From Ignavibacteria bacterium (GTDB lineage Bacteria; Bacteroidota; Ignavibacteria; Ch128b): DNA of 45,418 bases. A program made the translations under genes and the position numbers. Positions 17,019-24,534 of the stretch are shown in pieces; the stretch's first letter is position 1, and the number at the start of each line of letters is the position of its first letter. The notes beneath the pieces are model-generated. The model saw nothing but the letters and a program-made list of their open reading frames with translations, had not been told where the DNA came from and did no database searches. The DNA lies in contig VGVX01000013.1 of assembly GCA_016873845.1 (NCBI GenBank), forward strand, positions 1-45,418. The letters run 5' to 3'.

Positions 17019-17936
17019 TTAAAAAAGTTGAAGTTTACCGATTAATTCTTTGACCGATTTTACATTATTGTTAATGAGGTATTTAACTAAATCCGAAATT
17101 ATTTTTTCCGTGCAATCAGGTTCAACAAAATTATGAGTACCAATTTGAACTGCCGTTGCGCCTGCCAAGAGAAATTCAATTACATCAGAATAATTTGATA
17201 TTCCACCAATACCAATTATTGGAATATCAACTTCCTTATAAATTTGAAAAACTTTTGCAACAGCCAGCGGTTTAATTGCGGGCCCGGACAACCCACCTGT
17301 ATTATGGGATAATTTCGGTTTTCTCTTTGTAATGTCAATCACCATTCCGATAAATGTATTTATTGCGGATACTGCTGCAGCTCCATTCTCTTTTGCCACT
17401 TGAGCAAATTCTGCGATCCGGGTTACGTTTGGAGTCAATTTTATTATGATAGGCTTTGTTGATACTGCGACAGTTTTTTGTGTAATCTCACCAACTTTTA
17501 AACAATTCGTTCCAAATTCGAGTCCACCATCATGAACATTTGGGCAGGAAACATTTATCTCGAAAGCATCAATTTTTTCATTAGTCATTAACCGCACACA
17601 TTCAACATATTCCTCGACAGAACTTGCAGCAACATTGGCAATGATCTTAGTGTCAAATTGGTTCAACAATGGCAATTTCTCTTTTAAAAATCTTTCCACG
17701 CCAATATTTGCTAGACCAATTGCGTTAAGCATGCCAGAAGGAGTTTCAACGATTCTTGGCGGCGGATTCCCCTTACGAGGCTTGAGCGAAAGTGATTTCG
17801 TAACTATTGCACCAAGTTTATTGATATCTACAAAATCACTTGATTCAAGTCCATAACCAAAAGTGCCGCTTGCAACAAAGATTGGATTATTAAATTCAAG
17901 AGAACCAATTTTAACTTTTAAGTCAGGCTTGCTCAC
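17019..17936 (-). CDS. pyrD: Dihydroorotate dehydrogenase, catalytic subunit (class 1B)
   Basis: PyrD oxidises dihydroorotate to orotate in pyrimidine synthesis. The 305-residue protein has the class 1 start NPIFVASGTFGYG, the lysine region GAIVTKSLSLKPRKGNP, and NVSCPNV with the catalytic-base cysteine near residue 130. Late segments PIIGIGGI and LAGATAVQIGTHNF bind the flavin phosphate. The neighbour is pyrK, so this is the NAD-linked 1B form. Its start is GTG, overlapping the pyrK stop in GTGA. Confidence 0.95.
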   Translation of the reverse strand: MSKPDLKVKIGSLEFNNPIFVASGTFGYGLESSDFVDINKLGAIVTKSLSLKPRKGNPPPRIVETPSGMLNAIGLANIGVERFLKEKLPLLNQFDTKIIANVAASSVEEYVECVRLMTNEKIDAFEINVSCPNVHDGGLEFGTNCLKVGEITQKTVAVSTKPIIIKLTPNVTRIAEFAQVAKENGAAAVSAINTFIGMVIDITKRKPKLSHNTGGLSGPAIKPLAVAKVFQIYKEVDIPIIGIGGISNYSDVIEFLLAGATAVQIGTHNFVEPDCTEKIISDLVKYLINNNVKSVKELIGKLQLF

Positions 17937-18694
17937 AGTTTCACATCTCTGACGTTGAACACAGGTCCATCTTTACAAACCAGAAAATACTTTTCACCAT
18001 TCGAGGATTCCATCGGGCAGCCCTGACAAATTCCAAAGCCACAAGCCATTGCCGCTTCAGTTGAAATTTCACAATCGAAATTATTTTCAAGTGCAAACTT
18101 TGAAAGGGCTTTTAACATCAGTGTAGGTCCGCAGCCATATAGTTTTACTTTTGAGTCGAATGATCCTTTTTGAAACTCATCTGAAAGCAACTCAACGACG
18201 TTCATTTTTTTCCCATATGAGCCATCATCGGTGGCGAATGAAATGTTTTCAAGCTTGTATGAGATCAATAATTCTTTTGTGCGTGCACCAACAAATGATT
18301 TGATATTGACATCCGGTTTTAATCTCGAAATCAAAAATGGAAAGGGGGCTGAACCAAGACCGCCGGCAACAATGATTGCACTCTCAAAATCTTTATCAAT
18401 AGAGAAGCCCTTACCAAGAGGACCGATCACGTCCAACGACCCTCCTGCTTTTTTTTCTGCCAAGACTTTTGTACCCATACCGAATACACTGAATAGGATA
18501 CTAAATGTGTCATAATTAACTTCGCAGATACTGAAGGGTCGGCGTAAGTATGGATACAATCCATTCGATACTCGAACATTTACAAATTGTCCAGGTTTAG
18601 CATCTTTTGCAATTTCCTTCGATTTAAAAGTCAGTAAATGGATTTGATCCGAGACTATTTTTCTATCTACTATTGGGCTAATAATCTGATACAA
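17933..18694 (-). CDS. pyrK: Dihydroorotate dehydrogenase, electron-transfer subunit
   Basis: PyrK carries FAD and a 2Fe-2S cluster and passes electrons from PyrD to NAD. The 253-residue protein has RRPFSICE (flavin binding), IVAGGLGSAPFPFL (NAD-binding start) and a C-terminal cluster site CGFGICQGC followed by VCKDGPVF, giving the four cysteines. It begins with TTG; no ATG or GTG lies between this codon and an upstream in-frame stop, and no clear ribosome binding site is seen. It overlaps pyrD by four bases. The gap to the upstream RpiB-like gene is 37 bases. Confidence 0.93.
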   Translation of the reverse strand: MYQIISPIVDRKIVSDQIHLLTFKSKEIAKDAKPGQFVNVRVSNGLYPYLRRPFSICEVNYDTFSILFSVFGMGTKVLAEKKAGGSLDVIGPLGKGFSIDKDFESAIIVAGGLGSAPFPFLISRLKPDVNIKSFVGARTKELLISYKLENISFATDDGSYGKKMNVVELLSDEFQKGSFDSKVKLYGCGPTLMLKALSKFALENNFDCEISTEAAMACGFGICQGCPMESSNGEKYFLVCKDGPVFNVRDVKL

Positions 18695-18731
18695 GTTAAA
18701 TTGCTTTGTGAGTTTTTCTACTTATGGAAAA

Positions 18732-19361
18732 TTAATTTTTCTTCTCAATATCTTCAATCTTATCAAGTCTTTTTTGATGTCTTCCCCCCTCGAAATCAGT
18801 TTTAAGCCATAGGAGGAGAAGTGACTTAATGAAATCTGTATTATTGACTCGTGCCGCGAATGTAATCACATTACTATTGTTATGTTCGCGTGAACTTTTC
18901 ACAGCATACTCATTGTAACCAATTGCTGCACGTATCCCTTTGACTTTATTTGCACAAATTGCAGAAGGATTTCCGGTCGCATCGAAAATAATTCCACGAT
19001 CGGAAATCAAGTTCTTAACTGATAATGCAACTGCATATGCGAATTCCGGATAATCGCATGGTTCCTCTGAATAAGTTCCAACATCTTCGACTTGATAACC
19101 TTTTTCGAGTAAAAATTTTTTCACTTCTTCCTTAACTCTATATCCAGTGTGATCACATCCCACTGCAATCTTTTTTATTTTCGAATCGGATTTTAAATCA
19201 ATTTTCTCAGCAATAGATTTTTTTTCGACAATGGTAAGTTTGTGCTTGCTTATCAAATCGATTGCAGAAGGAGTTAGAATCGCACCATGAGGAATTTCAA
19301 TTTCCTTACTTCCGGTTTTTACGATTTGTAAAATTTTTCCTTCTGTTATAAGCTTTTTCAT
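18732..19361 (-). CDS. RpiB-like sugar-phosphate isomerase fold with EutQ-like N-terminal segment
   Basis: This 209-residue protein has two parts. Residues 1-50 (MKKLITEGKI, then GAILTPSAIDL and LTIVEK) resemble the start of EutQ as I remember it. Residues 63-205 match ribose-5-phosphate isomerase B/LacAB: GCDHTGYRVKEE, VEDVGTYS, ANKVKGIRAAIG and SREHNNSNVI. At the active site the usual GTGIGM-type loop, which follows the catalytic cysteine, reads FDATGNPSAICANK: the cysteine of E. coli-type RpiB is aspartate, and the glutamate used in the mycobacterial type is serine. The phosphate-contacting HNN region is kept. It may be a divergent isomerase or have another substrate. It overlaps manC by four bases. 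Confidence 0.8.
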   Translation of the reverse strand: MKKLITEGKILQIVKTGSKEIEIPHGAILTPSAIDLISKHKLTIVEKKSIAEKIDLKSDSKIKKIAVGCDHTGYRVKEEVKKFLLEKGYQVEDVGTYSEEPCDYPEFAYAVALSVKNLISDRGIIFDATGNPSAICANKVKGIRAAIGYNEYAVKSSREHNNSNVITFAARVNNTDFIKSLLLLWLKTDFEGGRHQKRLDKIEDIEKKN

Positions 19362-20425
19362 AGGAAGTCGTTAATTTTTTTCTTCTTCAAATAGTCAACA
19401 ACTTTCTTAACATCCTGCGAATTGTTACGATTTGCCACAAGTAATGCATCATCAGTATTGATCACGATTAAATTTTCGATTCCGATGCAAGCGGTAAATT
19501 TACTTTCAGAATGTATCAAAGAGTTATGCACTCCTTCAATGAAAAAATTACCATGTAAGCTGTTCCCAAATTCATCACGGTGACTTAATTGATAAACTTC
19601 TTCCCAACTTCCGACGTCGCTCCACCCGAAAGTACTGCGGATTACAAAGACGTTATCGGATTTTTCCATTATTCCGTAGTCAATTGAAATACTTCTCAGC
19701 ATGCGGTACACGGTTTCAAGCGTTTTCTCGTAGTCACCTTTAACAACAGACTTTTGGATTTTATTTAATCCATCCATCAAATCAGGCATATGCTTCCCAA
19801 TTTCTTTAAGAATAGATTCTACTTTCCAAATAAACATACCGCTGTTCCATACAAAATCGCCGCTTTCCAAAAATTTCTCAGCAGTTTGATAATTTGGTTT
19901 TTCAGCAAATGTTTTTACCTTAAAAATATTTTCTTCGATCTCTTGATCTTCTCTCTGAATGTAACCATAACCGGTTTCAGGTCTTGTAGGTTGAATTCCT
20001 ATTGTGACGAGACCGTTTTTTTTGTAAGCAAACTTCGCTGCCTTTTTCATAATATCAAGAAAAGCATCTTCATCGCGGATGATGTGATCGGCGGGAAGAA
20101 TAAGAGTTACTGCGTCTTTATTAAAATTATCAATAAGTACTGAAGCCAATCCGATGCAAGCTGCTGTGTTTCTCCCAAACGGTTCGACAATTATGTTATT
20201 CTGAGGAATTTGATTCAGTTGGTTATGAATTTCGGTCTTCTGTACTTTATTCGTAACGATGTAAATATTTTCTGGTTTAACAATTTTGGAGATCCGCCGA
20301 ACCGTATCTTGGATCATTGTGTGTTCTCCAAAAATTTTCAATAGTTGTTTTGGCATTTTTTCTCGGCTTCGCGGCCAAAATCTTGAACCGACACCGCCTG
20401 CCATTATTACTGCATAAAGTTCCAT
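19358..20425 (-). CDS. manC: Mannose-1-phosphate guanylyltransferase
   Basis: The enzyme makes GDP-mannose for surface glycans. The 355-residue protein has the nucleotidyltransferase start VIMAGGVGSRFWPRSREK followed by PKQLL, the PADH metal-binding segment (ILPADHII), the sugar-binding TFAEKP, WNSGMFIW, and FGWSDVGSW. It is the short form without a C-terminal phosphomannose isomerase domain. GAGGT precedes the ATG, which directly follows the stop of the upstream acidic protein. It overlaps the RpiB-like gene, so both may be used in sugar-phosphate metabolism; that link is positional. Confidence 0.93.
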   Translation of the reverse strand: MELYAVIMAGGVGSRFWPRSREKMPKQLLKIFGEHTMIQDTVRRISKIVKPENIYIVTNKVQKTEIHNQLNQIPQNNIIVEPFGRNTAACIGLASVLIDNFNKDAVTLILPADHIIRDEDAFLDIMKKAAKFAYKKNGLVTIGIQPTRPETGYGYIQREDQEIEENIFKVKTFAEKPNYQTAEKFLESGDFVWNSGMFIWKVESILKEIGKHMPDLMDGLNKIQKSVVKGDYEKTLETVYRMLRSISIDYGIMEKSDNVFVIRSTFGWSDVGSWEEVYQLSHRDEFGNSLHGNFFIEGVHNSLIHSESKFTACIGIENLIVINTDDALLVANRNNSQDVKKVVDYLKKKKINDFL

Positions 20426-21736
20426 TTATACCTCATATGAAAGATCAGTAAGTTTTTTAACTAAGTAATTATGATTTTCCCAATAGGATTCAAGTTCTAT
20501 GTCTTTATCCTTGATTAGTGCTACAATTATAATTAATGTACTTCGAATAAGTTCTGCTTCGTTTTTCGTAGCGGGAAGTTTTTTGTCTCGCATTGCAAGC
20601 AAGGCAGCCCAATATGTTTTTATCATTTTGGCAATTACTTCATGCCCTAAAGATTCTGCAGTTGTAAGACTCTTATAAGCCTGTGTGATCAATTCCTCTT
20701 CTCTGTTTTCATCATAACTTGATGTTGTTATCTTACCAAGATAATCATCGAGTTCCTTTATATTATCCACTAAGCTTGTTTCGAACTCATAAAAAATTTC
20801 TTCGTCTGTTTTTGGGCGCTCGTCCGAACTTTTTCTGCTTTCACGGTGAAAAGTTCCTTCTCTGTCACCTAATTCTTCTCTAAGAATAAATTCTTTCTGA
20901 GTCGTGGGCTCGTCAATAGTTTCTTCATCACTTTCAGCATCATTATCGACCAATTCAAATTCACTGTTTTTCTCAGATTCTGCAATTATTGGAGAAAAAG
21001 CTTCAGTCTCAATATTTTCATCATCAAATAAACTTAACTCATGCTCTTGTTCTTCCGTCTTATCATGTTGGAATTGTCCGTTATCAATTTGTTCTTTTTT
21101 GTCCAAGTTAATTATTTCTGTTTCTTCCTTTTCCAAATCTGAAACAGGCATAATACTTTCATTTACTGCTTCGTGTTCTGAAATTTCTTTAACTTCTTTA
21201 TGCGCAGAAACATCAATTAATCCTATACCGTCGTCGACTTCGACCAATGGTTCAACTTCTTTTCCTAAAAATTCGTGCAATTCCAATTTATCTTCTTCCG
21301 AAATTTCCTCCGGGGATTTTTCTTCATTCTGCTTTTCGGGCAGTTCTTTGATCTCATAAAAAGTAAAAGTCGAATCGTCGAATACAATTTTTGGGCGTGA
21401 TGATTTGTCAATATTCAATACAGCAGTTGATCTGCCTTGCAGAAATCTACGTAATGCTGAAGTGAGTGCATCGCGGTCATCACAGAATTGATAACTTACC
21501 CTTTCAAGATCTATATGAGCTTTATTTAATCTGCGATAAATTGTCAGCATACGCTGAGATGTTTCCTCTAATCCTTTTACTCTTTCCATAGTTTTGATTT
21601 CGGGAAAAATATCCGCAGCATTTTCCAAACGCGTCATTAATCGAGATAAAAGTTTTTCCTTTTCACGATCAGTTAAGCGTAAGCGTGATGTTGAGCTTTT
21701 TAAAACTTGGACTATGTAAAATTTAACGAAATCCAA
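20426..21736 (-). CDS. Hypothetical acidic protein
   Basis: I do not recognise this 436-residue protein. It has no signal peptide and no membrane segment. Residues 1 to about 120 are helical and basic-leaning, including RLRLTDREKEKLLSRL. Residues about 130-310 are highly acidic low-complexity sequence rich in E, D, S and K, probably disordered. Residues about 315-436 return to helices (AESLGHEVIAKMIKTYW). The arrangement of two helical ends and an acidic linker suggests a scaffold or interaction protein, but that is only inference. It starts with TTG one base after the alr stop and ends immediately before manC, so it belongs to that operon. Confidence 0.7.
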   Translation of the reverse strand: MDFVKFYIVQVLKSSTSRLRLTDREKEKLLSRLMTRLENAADIFPEIKTMERVKGLEETSQRMLTIYRRLNKAHIDLERVSYQFCDDRDALTSALRRFLQGRSTAVLNIDKSSRPKIVFDDSTFTFYEIKELPEKQNEEKSPEEISEEDKLELHEFLGKEVEPLVEVDDGIGLIDVSAHKEVKEISEHEAVNESIMPVSDLEKEETEIINLDKKEQIDNGQFQHDKTEEQEHELSLFDDENIETEAFSPIIAESEKNSEFELVDNDAESDEETIDEPTTQKEFILREELGDREGTFHRESRKSSDERPKTDEEIFYEFETSLVDNIKELDDYLGKITTSSYDENREEELITQAYKSLTTAESLGHEVIAKMIKTYWAALLAMRDKKLPATKNEAELIRSTLIIIVALIKDKDIELESYWENHNYLVKKLTDLSYEV

Positions 21737-21737
21737 T

Positions 21738-22853
21738 TCAATAAATATATATTCTTGGTACTCTGCTGGTTATTGATGTACAAACTTCGTATGGTATTGT
21801 ATTGATTAATCTGCTTATGTCTGTTGCATTAAATGTCTGAGATCCATTTGAACCGATGAGTATTACTTCTTCCTTATTGCTAATATTATCATCTCCCAAA
21901 TCTATCATTATTTGATCCATGCAGACACGGCCAACAACATTATAAATTTTATTTTTAATTATTGCCTTACCAATGTTTGAGAGCAAGCGATTATATCCAT
22001 CGGCATAACCGATTGGAAGAGTTGCAATGTTTGTTTGTTTGTCTGTTGTGTAAATTCTTCCATAGCTGATGCTTGCTCCCTTTTCAACAGATTTTGTATA
22101 AGATATCCTTGTTTTCAATGACATGACTGGTTTGAGTTTAACACTCTCGGTAGTTTCATCTGAAGGATAATATCCATATAGAGAAATTCCAGGTCGAACC
22201 ATATCATAATATGATTCCGGTAAATCTAAAATTGCACCACTATTCGAAGTATGAAAGTATTTAATTCTAGGATATTCTTTTTTTGCGATATCTCTAACTT
22301 TCTTAAATTTTTCCAATTGATCGAATGCAAAATTTTTATTTCTTGCATCCGAAGTTGCAAAGTGTGTATAAATTCCTTCTAAAAATATGTTTTTTTGCTT
22401 TTTTATCCAATTGATATAATCTTCTGCTTCGAGATGATTTACTCCTACACGCCCCATGCCTGTATCAACTTTCAAATGAAATTTTCCAATTTTTCTTATT
22501 TGATTGCATACTTTCGAGAAGTCCTCTATTTGATCTAATTCATAAAAAGTCGGTGTGATATTTTGGTTAATGATAAACTTAAAATATTCCGGATCGATCT
22601 TTCCGAATACCAATAGTTTCTCACTCTTGAACACATTCCGAAACTCAATCGCTTCTTCGAGCAATGCAACACCAAAGTATTCAGGTTTTGGATTTAATTT
22701 TCGTAAAGCTTTTACACACTCTATCATACCATGTCCATAGGAATTTGCTTTGACTACTGGCATAACATGAACATTTTTACCCACTTTTTTAGCTATTGAA
22801 AGATAGTTATGCCTAAGGTTCGACAAGTTGATTTCAGCATACGTCGGTCTCAT
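21738..22853 (-). CDS. alr: Alanine racemase
   Basis: Alanine racemase makes D-alanine for peptidoglycan, using pyridoxal phosphate. The 371-residue protein has the PLP lysine in PVVKANSYGHG (near residue 39), the catalytic tyrosine in SISYGRIYTT, and the family segments THFATSD, RPGISLYGYYP and VGRVCMDQIMIDLG. It starts with ATG at 22853, without a clear ribosome binding site. It is the first gene of a minus-strand group running through manC to folC, and is divergent from the permease at 23112. Confidence 0.96.
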   Translation of the reverse strand: MRPTYAEINLSNLRHNYLSIAKKVGKNVHVMPVVKANSYGHGMIECVKALRKLNPKPEYFGVALLEEAIEFRNVFKSEKLLVFGKIDPEYFKFIINQNITPTFYELDQIEDFSKVCNQIRKIGKFHLKVDTGMGRVGVNHLEAEDYINWIKKQKNIFLEGIYTHFATSDARNKNFAFDQLEKFKKVRDIAKKEYPRIKYFHTSNSGAILDLPESYYDMVRPGISLYGYYPSDETTESVKLKPVMSLKTRISYTKSVEKGASISYGRIYTTDKQTNIATLPIGYADGYNRLLSNIGKAIIKNKIYNVVGRVCMDQIMIDLGDDNISNKEEVILIGSNGSQTFNATDISRLINTIPYEVCTSITSRVPRIYIY

Positions 22854-22976
22854 CGATACAAATATACGAATCTGATTTTGTTATTCTAAGGAGTTGATAG
22901 AGAGGTTAATTGTTAATCGTTATTTGTTAATTGCAGAGTTTCATTCTTCATAAACCATCAATCAATATTCATTCAT

Positions 22977-23014
22977 TATTCAATATTCCAATGAGCTCTT
23001 GGAATTTGAATATT
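22977..23014. repeat. Imperfect palindrome upstream of alr and the permease
   Basis: TATTCAATATTCCAA and TTGGAATTTGAATATT form an imperfect inverted repeat around TGAGCTC in the divergent intergenic region between alr and the amino-acid permease. The rest of this 258-base gap is AT-rich with short direct repeats of ATTCATT/ATTCAAT. It could be a regulator site or a small dispersed repeat; it is not a terminator by position. Confidence 0.4.
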
Positions 23015-23111
23015 AGTATTGGTCATTTACTACTTCTTCATCATTTCCAATTTTGAATTTCTTATCTGATTTTATAATTTCAAACCATTCTGAAACAATT
23101 GAAAGTTCGAG

Positions 23112-24530
23112 ATGAAACAGCACGAAAGAACCAATGAAGGATTGATACGAGGATTAACAGTCACTGCAGCAACGATGCTCGTTGTGGGTTCTATGATCGG
23201 CTCTGGAGTTTTCCGAAAACCAGCAAGCATGGCAGAACAATTAATGTCTCCAGAATTAATGATTCTTGCATGGATTGTTGCCGGTATTTTTACTCTCATT
23301 GGTGCATTGACAAATGCAGAAATAGCTGGAATGATCGATGCAACCGGAGGACAGTATAAATACTTTCGCACCATGTTCGGCGATTTCATCGCATTTATAT
23401 ACGGTTGGTCTATTCTTGCTGTAATTCAAACCGGAAGTCAAGCTTCTATAGCCGTAGTTTTTTCAGAATATCTTGGCTACTTTTTTAAGTATCCGCAATT
23501 TTCAGAAGAGATTCAGAAATTTTCAATATACGTTCCACTCGTTGGAAATATTTATCCGCTTCAAGATTTTGGCACAAAAGCAGTTGCCATATTGTGTCTC
23601 TTGTTTCTTACAGGTGTTAATTATGTTGGAGTGGTCTTCGGCGGTGGTGTTCAGACAGTTATTACTTTTGTGAAGATCGCCTCAATTCTTATCCTCGCAG
23701 CATTGGCATTCGGTTTTGGGAGCGGAGATGTCGCGAATCTTTATTCAGGATTTACAACACAGCACAGCGGCGATATGAATATGATTGCAATGTTTGGTCT
23801 TGCTCTCGCAGGTGCATTCTGGGCCTACGACGGATGGAACAATGTTACTTTCGTTGCGGGTGAGGTCAAAGATCCAAAACGAAACGTACCGAGAGCTTTA
23901 TTTCTCGGTACATTGACGGTGATGATTGTCTATGTAATTATAAATCTTGCATACATTTATGTGATTCCAGTTGAAAAGATCGCTAAATCACCATTAGTCG
24001 GTGCAACAGTTGCAGAAATAATTTTCGGACCAATTGGAAGTGCAATAATATCCATAGCAATAGTGATTTCAACCTTCGGTGCGGTCAATGGAAGTATATT
24101 AGCAACTGCAAGAGTTCATTTTGCAATGGCCCGCGATAATATGTTTTTCAAAAAGCTTGGTGAGTCTCATCCAAAATTTATGACACCGGGAGTTTCTTTA
24201 ATCGTCCAGGGAATTTGGTCTAGTATTCTGACTTTAACAGGAACATTTGATACGATTACAGACTATGTCATTTTTGCATCATGGATGTTTTATGGATTGG
24301 GAGCATATGGAGTTTTCGTACTAAGAAAAAAAATGCCCGATACTCCGCGTCCTTACAAAGTGATTGGATATCCTGTTCTTCCAGCAATCTTTGTTATCTT
24401 CTCAGTGCTATTTGTTGGGAATACAATCATCTCCGATACAAGCAATGCGATGATGGGTTTAATTTTGGTATCTCTCGGAGTTCCATTTTATATTTATTGG
24501 AAGTATATAGGCAAAAAAAGAAACCAATAA
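23112..24530 (+). CDS. APC-family amino-acid permease
   Basis: This 472-residue inner-membrane protein has about twelve hydrophobic segments. The first carries VVGSMIGSGVFRKP, the G-S/A-G-I/V-F backbone-binding motif of APC amino-acid transporters in helix 1. Helix 6 contains ALAGAFWAYDGWNNV, and the following loop has AGEVKDPKRNVPRAL, both typical of the LAT/basic-amino-acid branch. The substrate cannot be told. It ends four bases before polA, so the two are in one unit though unrelated in role. Confidence 0.9.
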   Translation: MKQHERTNEGLIRGLTVTAATMLVVGSMIGSGVFRKPASMAEQLMSPELMILAWIVAGIFTLIGALTNAEIAGMIDATGGQYKYFRTMFGDFIAFIYGWSILAVIQTGSQASIAVVFSEYLGYFFKYPQFSEEIQKFSIYVPLVGNIYPLQDFGTKAVAILCLLFLTGVNYVGVVFGGGVQTVITFVKIASILILAALAFGFGSGDVANLYSGFTTQHSGDMNMIAMFGLALAGAFWAYDGWNNVTFVAGEVKDPKRNVPRALFLGTLTVMIVYVIINLAYIYVIPVEKIAKSPLVGATVAEIIFGPIGSAIISIAIVISTFGAVNGSILATARVHFAMARDNMFFKKLGESHPKFMTPGVSLIVQGIWSSILTLTGTFDTITDYVIFASWMFYGLGAYGVFVLRKKMPDTPRPYKVIGYPVLPAIFVIFSVLFVGNTIISDTSNAMMGLILVSLGVPFYIYWKYIGKKRNQ

Positions 24531-24534
24531 TTTT

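Noticed and set aside
20904-21359. Serine-rich plus-strand open frame
   Set aside because: It is the mirror of the acidic low-complexity region of the minus-strand gene; E/D-rich coding reads as serine-rich on the other strand.
22977-23014. Palindrome as a terminator
   Set aside because: It lies between divergent genes, so no known transcript ends there, and no T run follows on either strand.
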